Source: Sipunculus nudus (lineage: Eukaryota > Annelida > Sipuncula > Golfingiida > Sipunculidae). From it: a stretch of 64,000 nucleotides of DNA. This document shows positions 1 through 12,888 of this stretch, in pieces; the stretch's first letter is position 1; each line of letters begins with the position of its first letter. The DNA lies in NCBI GenBank assembly GCA_026874595.1, contig CM049320.1, positions 50,668,714 to 50,732,713 on the forward strand, in the 5' to 3' direction. Position numbers and translations under genes: made by a program. Under the pieces are notes generated by a model. That model saw nothing but the letters and a program-made list of their open reading frames with translations. It had not been told where the DNA came from and ran no database searches.

Positions 1-540
1 CTACATTTTTTTGCCCTGTCTGACTGTCTAGGTGCTCAAAATTATGCTTTACCAGTATATCGCAGGATATAGGTTGTCATGGCCTAATTTCGGGTTTCAA
101 AGAAAGTTTGCCCAGAATATACCTAGGCCAAACTGAAACAATCAAAGCCAATTTGACACTAATGGGGACCATATCGTGTTTTGTCCCCAGTAGCTTCAGA
201 ATATAGGTCACGGTGACCAAATTTCATGTTTCAATGGACCTTTACTTAGGACCTCGCTGAATGCTACATTAGAATACTCGATATGACTCCCTGGGTAATC
301 AAATTCATGTTTTCGATCAGAAGTTTGCCGAATATAGATCACTATGACCTAATTTCAGGTGTCTGAGGAGATTTGCGTAGGACCTCCCTGGATGTACAGT
401 TAAAAGTTTCTAGATATATCGTATACAATGTGTGCCCTTTCGGACTGTCTGGGTGCTAACAATCATGTTTTGGACCAGCCGTTTGCAGAATAAAGGTCAT
501 CACGACTTAGTTCCAGGTATCTTAGAAAATTTGAAAATAT
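1..540 (+). repeat. degenerate family B-like dispersed repeats
   Basis: Four or so decayed units share 'ataggtca..gtgacc.aatttca.gttt..ggac.t.....ggacctc'. This matches the middle of the family B unit (gagacctaatttctggtttcc...ggacctctc). No palindrome survives here. Confidence 0.5.
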
Positions 541-1462
541 TGCATTAGACATCAAAACTACCTACCAGCCCTCTAACTATATGTGGACTGACCAATTGAT
601 AGGCTTCGTCAGTGAAAATACAGGTTGTCCCTGGTAAGAGTAAAAATTTGACACTTTCTCTAGCTCCAGAATGAGATGGACGCGTGTCCCTAGCTGGCCG
701 GTGGTGGCCGGTATTGCCAGTATCTCGCAGGCAGGCACTTGAAGTCACTAAGACGTGCTATAAGGGCTAAACGTTAATATACATAAGATGATACCTTAAG
801 GTAGTACCCGCGCGATTGTATAGCTCTTTAATCATCAGGACTGGCAGTATATGTTTCGGCTTAGTGGTAACAATAATTCCTAATTCGGACTGAACTTTCG
901 GCCATTTGGTGATTTAAACGTGTTGTTTTTTTCTTATCTATGGAAGAGATACTACATCACATCATTGCCCAGCAAACAGTGCTTTAACGAAGGGGTTCTT
1001 AACCAATGTAACGCAAAAAATGCGAAAAAAAAACTTTGAAAGCAGTGTTACAACATATGATATGAAAGAACTCCCTACCTTTACTGAAAGATTCACCGAG
1101 AATGAGAAACCTCAGAGACTTGACGACCATAGCTGCCAGGAGGATTCCCTCTCCCAGGGTTCGTTCCCTTAACGTCCGCCGGAGGCGCTCCGGGTGGGGA
1201 ATAATCGATATCTGAATTGATAAAACAATATTCATGATAAGGCACATTTAAAATAATACAAATAAATACACTTTTAAATTCTAATGCGGGAGCTTTGCAT
1301 GTGCATTTTGGTATAAAGTATTTTGTGTTCAAATGCAAATGTCAGGCATTTCTCGGATTTCTAAGGTCCGTTAAAAATTCTAGCGGTTTTTTTTTTTTTT
1401 AAATGGTGATGACAAACTATACCTAGTATATTTTATTGACTTTTTATGAGTATACCCTGCAC

Positions 1463-1467
<5 letters not shown>

Positions 1468-1498
<31 letters not shown>
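1468..1498. repeat. TA microsatellite
   Basis: Uninterrupted (TA)n of about 30 bp. Confidence 0.95.
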
Positions 1499-1501
<3 letters not shown>

Positions 1502-1828
1502 TTCATTAAAGTTGTTATATCTGATTTGGAGTCCAGTACGTAGTATGCGACCTTACAGAATTAAATGCTAACAAATAAATGATGCATTCCAATAAATTCA
1601 TATAAGATCTTATACTAAGTCCAATACATAACAGTATATATTAAATAATTTAATCAAATAATTTATGCGAGGATGCGATATATAAATTTAATTATGATAT
1701 ATGTACATATTTACGAGATACAGTGTGGGTATAGTAATGTTGTACATCAAATACAGCATTAATTATAGAAACGCATACATACCGAACCAATGACAACATG
1801 GTATCCACGAACGTATACACATATGATA

Positions 1829-1831
<3 letters not shown>

Positions 1832-1871
<40 letters not shown>
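1832..1871. repeat. TA microsatellite with palindromic flanks
   Basis: (TA)n of about 40 bp, flanked by TATCTAA on the left and TTAGATA on the right, so the whole block can fold on itself. Confidence 0.93.
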
Positions 1872-1874
<3 letters not shown>

Positions 1875-4468
1875 TAGAGAGAGATGTTTAATAATTACAT
1901 AGATCTTATAATAAGTATCAATCTATACCCCTTACCCTATATTCTTCATGTGCTTGTATAGTGTCTGTCTGTAAAGATATATAATACACCCAGAAAAAAA
2001 TGCTGTTCCCATTGGAAGTTGATTCACACCGAGTGTCACACAGCTTGTCCAGTCGCACCTTTCTAAAATCATGCACCCGACGACGAAAGCCAAGGACATC
2101 ATCTTGGGAAATTTTTAATGTACAAACACCGGATGATTTATTAGATATATAAAAAATAATAGGTGATGAAAAGGGTAGGTCGTCGCTCAAGTTATTAGCA
2201 TAAATAAAACATATATTAACACCAGACGCGGGCACCTGTTGCATCTGTAGGGTGAGGCCTCGTCTATATGTTCACGGTCCCTGGCAGGCGGCCATCTAAC
2301 TCATATAACACCTGGTTTTCTACTGGAGGGCGGCCAACAATTTATATTGCTCTAAGGTCAACTCTCTGATAAATGCACAGGAAACATAGCTACCAGGCGC
2401 AACAGGGGGCTCCCTAAATACCTGCTGGCTCAGGTAAGATTGAAACATACCTGGACAACCCCTGGTTCTACTCAAAACGCGTTAAAAACTACGTGCATAC
2501 CTCAAATTTCGTCTGCGACTATTTTTTTTATTCTTACTCGTCGTACGAATATTCTGGCAGTGTTGCTTAAAGATAACACAAGCCGTTTTGACATACAATT
2601 TATTTATGAGGTACTTTATTCACTTTCGCTCTGGCTGTTGCCATTTGAACGTATTGGATTACCAAAGGCCTTGAAAATCATGGTCACGTGACCGCTACAC
2701 CCGGATGACACATGATGAGGTGCTGTGTGCAAATAGCCGCCATATTGTTTACTTTGAGCTTTGTCATGCCTATCTAACTAACCTAAAAAATTGACGCCTC
2801 AAACATTTTTTTCACAAATGCTGTCAGAGGGTGGAGAGAGAGCTTAGGTTTCGTAAACACAAACGTACCTGTGTGCAATCTATCGCTAGGTTTTGTACAA
2901 GACAGCATATGTGTATACGTTCGTTTGTACCATGTTGTGTTTGGTACCATCTGTACGTGTTTCTATAATAAATACTGTGCTTTCCGTACTGTATTAGTAT
3001 ACGGACTACATAAGAAATTCTGTATCACATTTATATATGTAGCTGTATCAAAGTTAAACTCAGTTAAGTATTTAGTGTATATGTGAATATTTTAATTGTA
3101 TTTATAATGTTAACATTATCAGCTATTATTATCATTATTTATAGCAAGGACGGAAGTTCATTTATCTGTTACATGTATTTTATGCGTTGTTGCCATGCTG
3201 ATCTATAAGCTTTATGTGGAACTATATTTATAATTTGCATATTTTTCGATCTATATTTTAATTAGTATTTTTTTATAATATCTAATATTTGCCAATGTGG
3301 TAATTTTATCTCAGTTTTTTTTTGTTTGTTTTTTTTAGGTTGTATATAATTCTCTAATGTTTGCTGGTACAGTGACCATGTGCAATAGATAGTATGCTTC
3401 ATAATATACTCGAGTTATCATTTGTATGACACAAATCCTACATTTGTGTATAAAGGCACAATCTGCTATCTGATACTGTACGTTGGGTCTGTATCTGCAT
3501 TCGTTATAATAGGTTTCCGCGGTACGCCAACTGACACTCTATTGAATATAAAAACCTACTAACACTGGTAATTGATATGAACATGGATATTATATCCTAT
3601 GGATATTACCTGTTATCTACACATTTTACCCTGTCCACTTGTTTGTATGATTAATACGGAAACCCAGCCAAACTCTATTTTTCACTAAAAATGAGACAAA
3701 CCAATATTTAGTAACACGAACATACCTCTAGTGAATTTCATTGAAAAAGCAGTCATATTTAGATAGCCTTCTATCTCTCTCGTATCAAGATAGACAGGCT
3801 GTAAACCTGAACATTACATGACATAAATAAAAACGGGTATTGTATTGAATATATCCTAACTAGAATTATTCGAAAAATTTAATGAATAGTATGTTTGATA
3901 ATAAAATGAATAAGAAACGAACTGACTCTGAAAGTTATCCTCTGCTGATATAGGACCATCGTGAGCCCTATAAGAAATATGAATGAAACAGGTTGTAGTA
4001 GTTTTTTAATAATGTGTTGCTTTTAACCCTTTGAGACTGAAATCGTTTACTAATACTGCCATTTTCACTCTAAACTAAAATAAAATATGATGGAGCAATA
4101 CTACTTGTTTTAATTTAAGACCCCCTTGACTAAAAGTTAAACCCTAATATTAAGTGATCTTATTCAAAATTTATATTTCCATGGAAACAAAATCTCGTTA
4201 AAGTTCTACTGATATATGTATAATATGTACACATGTCTGAATCAACCTTAATCAAGCCGGGAAATCACACTTATTTACCCGTCATGAATATTCATGTATA
4301 TTTTTCAGTCACTACTATATTAACGATCGCTTTCTAAGGGATTGATGCCCATGGACAATGTAATGTACCTTTTGGCCGTGCTTTTGGGATTTTTTTCATT
4401 CCTTCCGGTAATTTGTTGCAAGTATTTCACCATGTTCCATTAACTGAATTGCTTATTTAAAGACCTAC

Positions 4469-4651
4469 CTTTTTAATAGGTTCCGACTCAAGGTCTTCCT
4501 CTGAGTTTAGTGATCGACTCATCTTTGTTTGAGCGGGATCAGACAAGTCTAGTCCAGTGTTGATGTAATGACCTACCTCTGTATGGTCTGATACAGACTC
4601 GAGGTTAGCGGTACTTTTGCCCCTCCAGCGATTAGAGAGCTTTCTGAACAC
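4469..4651 (-). CDS. possible unassigned exon with internal repeat
   Basis: The minus strand has an open frame with plausible amino-acid composition, starting FRKLSNRWRGKSTANLES, with ISO-like repeats 'NLESVSDHTE|VGHY' and 'DLESEPIKK|V'. It ends at AAAAAG|GTAGGT (4468), a good donor; a second in-frame donor-like site, ACAGAG|GTAGGT, lies 108 bp upstream at 4576. A TGTTCAG acceptor-like site precedes AAAGCTC. No protein family is recognised. The LESEP/HTE pattern also occurs in decayed form in the minisatellite at 6.4-8.7 kb. It may be an exon of an unknown gene or a fossil. Confidence 0.3.
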
Positions 4652-5139
4652 ATCTCAATGGCGGGGTGAACCATATGTAAAAATGTGGTAAAAATCTCGA
4701 ACAACATTTTCCCTCGTTCCTGGACAAGGTCGTGTCCGTTCCCCAGGTATCATTTAAATCTAAATAAACCAGACTAAACGTTAAATATATTAATAAACTT
4801 TTGACATCCACCATTAGCCAAAATGGATCCATATAATATAACTCCGCATTCTTTTTATTTTGCCCGCATATTAGTTGCATTTTGGCCCAACGACAAGCAT
4901 CTGTCCCATGGCTTTTGAGATTGACAGTTTGGCTTTGGCGAGGCACAAAGAAATGCTTTTCGCCCTCGAGGTTGACGCATTCATTCACATATATTATTTT
5001 GTAAGATTGTAGGTTATGTTACACCGGAGTAAAAACACTGACTGTCTTAGCATTGTTCCTTTTACTACTCAAAGGAAACATCATTTGTTCAATTTAAAAG
5101 CTTGTCGGGTCGTTTATTCATAGCTTATTCGAGGTCATG
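4652..5139. other. no recognised feature
   Basis: An open frame on the minus strand (4632-4988) has no recognisable motif or codon pattern. I see nothing else. Confidence 0.5.
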
Positions 5140-6090
5140 CAGTTGATAACTAGAATACGGGTAGTCGACAAGCAGACATCCAGAGTGGGACGGGTGAAGT
5201 GAGGCATGGATTGAGTGGCAAGGGGAAATAGAGTGAGGTGTGTTGCATATTAGCATGGATATCTGCAGCCGAAATGTGTATGTAGGTTGCGCCACCTACC
5301 ACAAAATCCAGAAAACTGTCATAGTTGTATATATATGCAAAAAGTCAAACCACTGCCGAAATATGAGTAATTTTATCCCACGGCAGACAAACAGACGGAC
5401 GCTGAGCATAAAATGGTTGCAGGTGGCGCCACCAGTTTTGCCTATAATAAAGAGCTATGTGAGATCTATACATGTGCAAAATTTTAGCCTAATCGGTCAA
5501 ACGGTTCCTGAGATATAAACTTGAATGTCTGCAGCGTAAATGTGAATGTAGGTGGCGCCACCTGTCATAAAATCAAGAAAGCTATCCAATGTGTCTTAAC
5601 ATGCAAAATTTTAGGCAGATAAGTCAAACCACTGCCGAGATATGAGTGATTTTATCCCACGGCAGACAAACAGACGGACGTTGTGCAAAAATTGGATGTC
5701 TGCAGCGTAAACGTAAATGTAGGTGGCGCCACCTGTCATAAAATCAAGAAAGCTGTCCAGGATATATACACATGCAACATTTCAGGCGGATAAGTCCAAC
5801 CAATGCAGAGATATGAGTGATTTTATCCCAAGGCAGATGAACAGACGAACGTTGTGCAAAAATGGTTGCAGGTGGCGCCACCATTTTTTATGTATGTTAT
5901 GAAGCGATCCAAGGGCTACATTTGTGCAAAAAAATTTCCTGATCAGTCAAACGGTTCCCGAGATATGTGGGTTAGGCCTAATGTGTCAAAACAGACGCAC
6001 ATATGGACGCAGAGCGCAGAGGAAAGCTCAGAGGTCAAAACAAAATCGGGGCGTAGCAGTTCACATGTGACCCGAACATAATCCCGGGTT
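5140..6090 (+). mobile_element. family A palindrome-repeat element
   Basis: It opens with a leader (ctagaatacgggtagtcgac ... gtgaagtgaggcatggattg ... ttagcatggatatctgcagc) shared with 24.95, 25.59 and 57.08 kb. Tandem half-units follow, each carrying GGTGGCGCCACC (perfect at 5422, 5551, 5722 and 5871), with 'acatgcaaaatttc' and 'gagatatgag' downstream. It ends near 'agcagttcacatgtgacc'. There is no coding capacity. A fixed leader, a variable tandem core and a fixed tail resemble the layout of non-autonomous bivalve Helitron-like elements, but I do not see diagnostic Helitron ends. Confidence 0.75.
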
Positions 6091-6240
6091 TCCTAAAATT
6101 CCGCCCAGCGGTTACGGAGGAGTTCTTAGGACACCTACGCGGCGGCGGCGGCGGCGGTGGGCTGAAAACATAGTATCCGCAAAACTCTGTTGTGCGGATA
6201 CAATTACCTATCAGTTTAAACTCTAAGCCCAATTTGGAAT
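6091..6240 (+). repeat. GCGGCGG tail module following family A
   Basis: A block with (GCG)n at about 6137-6157 followed by 'aaaacatagtatccgcaaaac' and 'gcggatacaa' recurs at 26,640-26,765 (and 41,335-41,460), also directly after a family A element. It seems part of, or linked to, the element's 3' side. Confidence 0.6.
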
Positions 6241-6369
6241 TTAGAAGTGTTAGTCGTTTTCACGCCACAATCTGGTTGAATACTATTTCCGATTTCAACA
6301 TATAGTATTCGAATTATTCATATTGAATCAGAATTATTTTTTTTTTTTTTCATTAACATGGCTTTTTTT

Positions 6370-6870
6370 TTTGTATGAGTGGGTTCAGACTTGAGTTTCG
6401 GTTGGGTGTAGTGAATTACCTCGGTTTCAATGGGATTAGACTCGTGTTCTGGTTTTGATGTTGTGACTTAGCTCAGTTTTTACTGGATAAAACGCAAGTT
6501 CCGGTTTGTTTGTAGTGACTTGCTTCAGTGTGACCTGGTTCCAACTCAAGTTCTGGTTTGGTTCTGGGTTCAGGCTCGATTTGGGTGTAATGATTTGACT
6601 CTGTATGAGAAGGTTAAGCCTCTAGGTCAACTTCGCGATCAGTGATTTGCCTGTGTTAAGCTGTTATGTTAGGGTTCCAGGCCCGGTTTGTGATTTCGTC
6701 ACTTACGTTTTTATCAGCAGGTTTGAAGTTTAAAGGTCCGGTTCGGACTAAATGTATTATCTCTAATTGAGTTGCTTCGGCCTCGAGGTTTTGTGATTTG
6801 GAGTTTAGGGACTTATCTTTGTAAGAGCAAGTTTTGATTTGTGATCCACTTAAGGGTGACTTAAATCTGT
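6370..6870. repeat. degenerate leader of the minisatellite (52- and 76-bp units)
   Basis: Decayed units related to the 76-bp array are spaced about 52, 52 and 76 bp (gtgaatta at 6411, gtgactta at 6463, gtgacttg at 6515, tgatttga at about 6591). On the minus strand they read as 'GAGGTAATTCACTACA'-like donor contexts. Confidence 0.6.
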
Positions 6871-8672
6871 ACGGGTAGGCTCAGACACGAGGTCGGGTTC
6901 GGGTTTGGCCATGCAGGTGGGACCTACATGCTATACTTACATCTGTATGGGCGGGTTCAGACTCGAGGTCGGGTTCGGGTTTAGCCATGTAGGTGGGACC
7001 TACATGCTATACTTACATCTGTACGGGCGGGTTCAGACTCGAGGTCGGGTTCGGGTTTGGCCATGTAGGTGGTACCTAGATCTAGTACTTACATCTGTAC
7101 GGGCGGACTCAGACTCAAGGTCGGGTTCGGGTTTGGTCATGTAGATGGGATATAGATCCGGTACTTACATCTGTACGGGCGTGCTCAGACTCGAGGTCGG
7201 GTTCGGGGTTGGCCATGTAGGTGAGACTTAGATCTGGTACTTACATTTGTACGGGCAGGCTCAGACTCGAGGTCGGGTTCGGGTTTGGCCATGTAGGTGG
7301 GACTTAGATCCAGTACTTACATCTGTACGGGCAGGCTCAGACTCGAGGTCGGGTTCGGGTTTGGCCATGTAGGTGGGACTTAGATCTGGTACTAACATCT
7401 GTACGGGCAGGCTCAGACTCAAGGTCGGGTTCGGGTTTGGCCATGTAGGTGAGATATAGATCCGGTACTTACATCTGTACGGGCAGGCTCAGACTCGAGG
7501 TCGGGTTCGGGTTTGGCCATGTAGGTGGGACTTAGATCCAGTACTTACATCTGTACGGGCAGGCTCAGACTCGTGGTCAGGTTCGGGTTTGGCCATGTAG
7601 GTGGGACTTATATCCAGTACTTACATCTGTACGGGCGGGCTCAGACTCGAGGTCGGGTTCGGGTTTGGCCATGTAGGTGGGACTTAGATCCAGTACTTAC
7701 ATCTGTACGGGCGTGCCCAGACTCGAGGTCGGGTTCAGGGTGTAGGTGGGACTTATATCCAGTACTTACATCTGTACGGGCAGGCTCAGACTCGAGGTCG
7801 GGTTCGGGTTTGGCCATGTAGGTGGGACTTAGATCCGGTACTTACATCTGAACGGGCTGGCTCAGACTCGAGGTCGGGTTCGGGTTTGGCCATGTAGGTG
7901 GGACTTAGATCCGGTACTTACATCTGAACGGGCTGGCTCAGACTCGAGGTCGTGTTCGGGTTTGGCCATGTAGGTGGGACTTAGATCCAGTACTTACATC
8001 TGTACGGGCAGGCTCAGACTCGAGGTCGGGTTCGGGTTTGGCCATGTAGGTGGGACTTAGATCCAGTACTTACATCTGTACGGGCAGGCTCAGACTCGAG
8101 GTCGTGTTCGGGTTTGGCCATGTAGGTGGGACTTAGATCCAGTACTTACATCTGTGCGGGCAGGCTCAGACTCGAGGTCGGGTTCGGGTTTGGCCATGTA
8201 GGTGGGACTTAGATCCGGTACTTACATCTGTACGGGCGTGCTCAGACTCGAGGTCGGGTTCAGGTTTGGCCATGTAGGTGGGACTTAGATCCAGTAATTT
8301 CATCTGTACGGGCAGGCTCAGACTCGTGGTCAGGTTCGGGTTTGGCCATGTAGATGGGACTTAGATCCAGTAATTTCATCTGTACAGGCGGGCTCAGACT
8401 CGAGGTCGGGTTTGGGTTAGGCCATGTAGGTGGGACTTAGATCCAGTAATTTCATCTGTACGGGCGGGCTCAGACTCGAGGTCGTGTTCGGGTTTGGCCA
8501 TGTAGGTGGGACTTAGATCCAGTACTTACATCTGTGCGGGCAGGCTCAGACTCGAGGTCGGGTTCGGGTTTGGCCATGTAGGTGGGACTTAGATCCAGTA
8601 CTTACATCTGTGCGGGCAGGCTCAGACTCGAGGTCGGGTTCGGGTTTGGCCATGTAGGTGGGACCTAGATCC
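6870..8672. repeat. 76-bp minisatellite, about 23-24 units
   Basis: The unit is 'cttacatctgtacgggcagg...ctcagactcgaggtcgggtt...ggccatgtaggtgggactta...gatccagta', repeating exactly every 76 bp (for example gtacgggc at 7021, 7097 and 7173). A unit near 7737 lost about 16 bp (gggttcagggtgtaggtggg). On the minus strand each unit contains CAGATGTAAGTACTGG, a strong GTAAGT donor-like site. 76 is not a multiple of 3, so apparent proteins across it are not maintained frames. Higher-order variants (gggc/gggctgg/gggcgtg) suggest recent homogenisation. Confidence 0.95.
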
Positions 8673-10214
8673 GGTACCTCCTTCATCTTGAGATTTGCCA
8701 TATATGCCATTCACCAACAAGGAGTGGGGCCGTGAAGGAGGAAATCACCTGAAAACGGAGTTAAGACTACAATATATAAGTATCAAATGACGCATCGATT
8801 ATATCTAGAACTGTTAGATTAAATGCAGTTAACTTACAGTAGGATTCGAGCCCTTATCGTATTTTTTTATTTAAGAATTGGTATATAACCTGTAGGTGGC
8901 GCTGCCTGAAGATTGTTGAATTTTCAATAAACCCTTTGGATTTCAGATTTTCTGTGCAGAGGGATAGAAATATTCCAGCAGCAAAGACGTGTAAATAGGG
9001 TATTTTGTTGAATCCCGCTTTTGACTCGAATTAAAAGGATCGTAAAGATCGCCTTAGACTTGGCTTAATTTCTCTTACTTGTTTTGCTGCAGAGATTATC
9101 TATAACTGCGAAATGTCCTGATTTTAAATATATTGATAGGCATCACAAGGAAATGATTATGCAAGAACCTAATCTACAGTTCCTATTGTATATGTGATAT
9201 CTTACTATCCTTTCAAGAAATGCAGAGGATAATTACACAGTGAACGATAAAAAGAGTATCTAAAACAACAGAAAGATGGACATTCTATACCCAGTCTTTA
9301 CAAAATAGCTTTCAGGTTCAAAACTAATGAAATATCAAAAACAGATTTATGGTCCGACAGGCTTTGTGGCACGACAGTATGTCAGCGAAAAACAATATTA
9401 CAAAAGCTTGTATCTATTCGTCCATGGACCCAGGTTAAAAAATATAGAGGTAGAAAACATTTAGAGGTAGAAAAAAAAGACGCAAAGCGGAGGAAAGCAA
9501 TGACTAGAAGAAAGACAATATCCGAGAAACACTGGATACAGGACTTATAGTTACAGGGCGCTGAAAGTATACACTTAAAAGAAAGGGCAGCATATCCATG
9601 TCTAAAACCATGAATAGTTTGGCCAAAATACATGCCTAAATGAAACAGAAGTACAGGGAATAAAACACAAACTTGATAAAAGCAGAAAACAGCATGTGTT
9701 CCTAGCGCAAGCTCTGGAAATCCCAGACCGCACACCTGCCGTAATATGAACAGAAGTCCTCATCAACGACACGTAAAACACTGAGCTGTGATGTTGAACA
9801 AAAAATACGGGTGTCGAATAAAAGGGTAGTATATGAGTGGCGTTCCATGGAGAATAGTGACGTGTAAAATGATTCATACATAATGAAAAAAAAAAACAAA
9901 GATTTGATAAATTTCATAAAGAGAAACCTAAGATCATTTGCAGTAAGAAGGAACATATAATGGATTGTCCGCTGCACAACCCACGACAGAAGTTCCAGTG
10001 ATGGTAGACTCTTATTGAACTCAAAAAGACTAATATAACTTGAGAATCCGCCATTACAGAACATACATTTGAGTCATACTGTCGCCCATTAGGCCAAAAC
10101 TGATCAAACAGCACAGCTACTCAAACACTAAAGAAACAGATAAATTCATTGAGTTATGACAACGTAAATATGGTCAAAGAAACAATTGACAACATAGGTT
10201 AAACTTAAATGAGG
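8673..10214. other. no recognised gene
   Basis: Several overlapping minus-strand frames between 9382 and 10114 are rich in Phe, Cys and Ser and match no family I recognise. A decayed palindrome context (ggtggcgctgcc) is visible at about 8894. Confidence 0.5.
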
Positions 10215-10465
10215 AAGAACTAGAAAGTTGCACTCAGAGAGTGGAGACCTCCACCAAGGCAACTCACCCCCATATAGCATTTTCAGAAATGCAGCAAAAT
10301 TCCTTTAAAAATTCCTGAAACCAGATGGTGATCCGGATCACTCCTAAGATTTAATCAGTTCCTTGTATCAGTTCCGGGCTATCCTGAAAATTCCATCGAA
10401 AACCAAACAAACAAACAAACGCAATCAAAAACATAACCTCCGCCACTTGGTGGAGGTAATAAAAA
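10215..10465 (-). mobile_element. short non-autonomous element with CCTCC/GGAGG ends
   Basis: It contains 'agagagtggagacctccacc', 'gatccggatcactcctaaga', a (caaa)n stretch and the end hairpin cctccgccacttggtggagg followed by taataa. This recalls a MITE-like repeat widespread in marine animals, with a (GTTT)n near one end and GGATCCGGATC internally. It is oriented minus relative to the usual description and is non-coding. Confidence 0.65.
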
Positions 10466-11111
10466 AATATTTATAGGCAGTGACATTATACACGTGTGGT
10501 TTTCCTATATCTTCTACTTCAAAATATTTCCATACACTCCTGCAATAGCAAAGATTCTCAAAGGTGCAAACTTCCGTGAGCATCTGTTGAGTCATTGGTG
10601 AAGGGATATACTGACAGGAATATACACACACGCAAAGAAAATTAGATGATGCTACCTGAAATAATTAACATGGGCATCATTCACCAAGAAAAAGTTAACC
10701 AAAGAAAATCAAGCTAGTAATTGATGTGAAAGCTTTCGTTGTTGGCCAGAGGTCATTAAAACTTAAGGAGAATAGTATAATTATTTCAAGCGTGACCGAG
10801 AAGGAACGTAACCTATGCACGGATTCTCTCTTGTCGGAGATTGGATGGGTTAACCCCCAGCATAACAGAGACAGTGATGAACATACAAAATACATTAAAC
10901 ACTCTCATGACTAACTACGTTCATGGTCAAGATAAGAATCAAGATAAAGAAAAATATTTCAATAATTTTAATTTACATTATAATAAATATATAATATATA
11001 ATGATGGGAAAATAAATTTCTATATCTAATGCCTGTAATATATATATTAATGTAAATGAAATATAATGCATGAATCATATATATATATATATATATATAT
11101 ATAATGCATAA

Positions 11112-11162
<51 letters not shown>

Positions 11163-12888
11163 TAATCTATTTAACAAGCGATAGAATATTATTTCCCCAT
11201 TAAATTAAAATTATTTAAATACTTTTCTTTGACATTCAAAGAGCAGTAATATCATAGTCCGGCTTTTGCGCTGCTAGCATTATATTCCATGTAGTGCGAA
11301 CGTGTTATATACACTGATAGTCCAGAATTAAATAGGCGATCTTAACAGTAGCAATTTAATTACTGATGTGAACTCAAAACACTAGAGACGCTAAAATAGA
11401 ATATGGACAATACGTGGTACTTATTGCAAAAAAATGAGAGAAACTTAAAGATAAGATAAGATTACTGGATTTGCATTTCTGTGAAAAATTACGAATATGA
11501 TTTTATTCGACAAGACACGCACATGAAAGTTAATGTGACATTTACTTTTTTGCTGCAAATGATTATATATTATTAAATGCATAAAACAGTCGAGATTCTT
11601 ATTAAGTGCTAATTAATTCGAAAACATATAAAAGATAAGAATGTTTAGTTTTATGAAAAAAAAAGAAAAATGCGGCAAGATATTATGGCATTCGTTTTTT
11701 ATTCTGAAAGAATATCAAAAAAGGGATAAAGGTGACATGAGGAGTAAAAATATGATTAATACAGAATGTCTAGTATTAGGGACACGGGAAACTGGCGCAG
11801 TTTCAATAAGGCCATGGAAAATGTAATGTGAGGACAACTTATAAATAGCTTAAGATGGACAAGAAAACGCATGGAATTCCAACCATTTTGTTTCGTCTTT
11901 CAAATTGCCGAACATTTTACAGTCACTCATTGAAGGATTTATCACATATGATTTTAATATAATAACATAATGTGGATTTATAAAATGATAGGTAAATTTG
12001 CCTTACCTCAGGGAGGGAGACTTAACGACCCACCTTGTAAGCCCTGGCCTGGACAAGAGAACTGTATAACAAGTAGCTAGATGGCAACATTTTGGGAGCA
12101 CCTTTTTTCTTCTCCCGCGAAGTAGCTATTTATATATCGCCACCCAGCGCTGACAACCTTTCACTATACGCGGGCCATTTCACAACAACTAGCGTCCTTG
12201 CTGTAGCACAGGGTGGGAGTTCCCACTTCTTACACATATGCACATCACAACCGTCTGCGCAACCATCTTTTTTTTTCTTGAGTGTAGATCTAGAGAGACA
12301 GCAGGTATTCATGGGATAACATAGGATAAATCAATTGTCTGGGTGTTAATGGTTTTGATTAAATCAAGGATACTTAAAAGCTTACCTAGCTTATTGACTG
12401 TAAAAATCCGACAGGACCTTACCTTCAATCAAAATCTTAGTAACTTTTGTCAACCTTTTTTAACAAATCTTTATAATAACGATCTTTTCTTTAAGACCCG
12501 AACACTCAGTGTCATTGTTGCCAACAGATGTCGCTAAAATTATGAAAAAGTATATTGTAACAAAGCGTCAACAATGTTACCAGAAGAACGTGCTTGCGTC
12601 CCCTATATGTTGTCTTAAGGCAATTAAGCTTTTGGTGTGTGCTTCGAGGGAAGTATACACAAATTTATTGTGAAACCTATGTTATTCATAACTAGCTAAA
12701 GTCCCTCTTAGGTGCAAAGTCTTTGTCAGGTGAGATAAGCTATGTTAACTGTGTGTTTAAGTGAGTTGCCATTTGACTATTAACCAGTATAAAGCACGGC
12801 TATAATTCATCTTCAACAATATGTCTGTACTTTATTGGGAGCGCCTTGGGCAATCGAGCCATTCTGCAGCCACGTCATTTTTCAAATA
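10466..12888. other. AT-rich stretch with no recognised gene
   Basis: It holds TA microsatellites at about 11083-11103 and 11117-11159, separated by 'ataatgcataaatcat', which recurs on both sides and so is a local duplication. A GC-richer patch at 12010-12310 has no recognised product. Confidence 0.6.
11083..11159. repeat. two TA microsatellites separated by a duplicated spacer
   Basis: (TA)n blocks of about 20 and 43 bp, each preceded by 'aatgcat(g)aatcat'. Confidence 0.92.

Larger units (their letters stand above)
541..4456. other. AT-rich stretch with no recognised gene
   Basis: I see no conserved protein or RNA in this stretch. Open frames are short and low in complexity. It holds a T tract at 1388-1400 and two TA microsatellites (about 1468-1498 and 1832-1871). 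A slightly GC-richer patch at 1150-1200 and one at 2260-2330 have no recognised content. Confidence 0.6.

Noticed and set aside
1918-2244. 108-codon minus-strand frame
   Set aside because: No recognisable motif, no splice context of note and no repeated or conserved partner; chance cannot be excluded.
6905-7821. Open frames running through the 76-bp minisatellite
   Set aside because: 76 bp is not a multiple of 3, so the frames exist only because of the repeat and change at each unit; they are not maintained proteins.
6870-8672. Regular array that could suggest a CRISPR
   Set aside because: Units are contiguous with no unique spacers, and the window is eukaryotic.
9382-10114. Cluster of overlapping minus-strand frames rich in Phe and Cys
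   Set aside because: Composition follows the A-rich plus strand; three frames are open at once, which is typical of low-complexity DNA.
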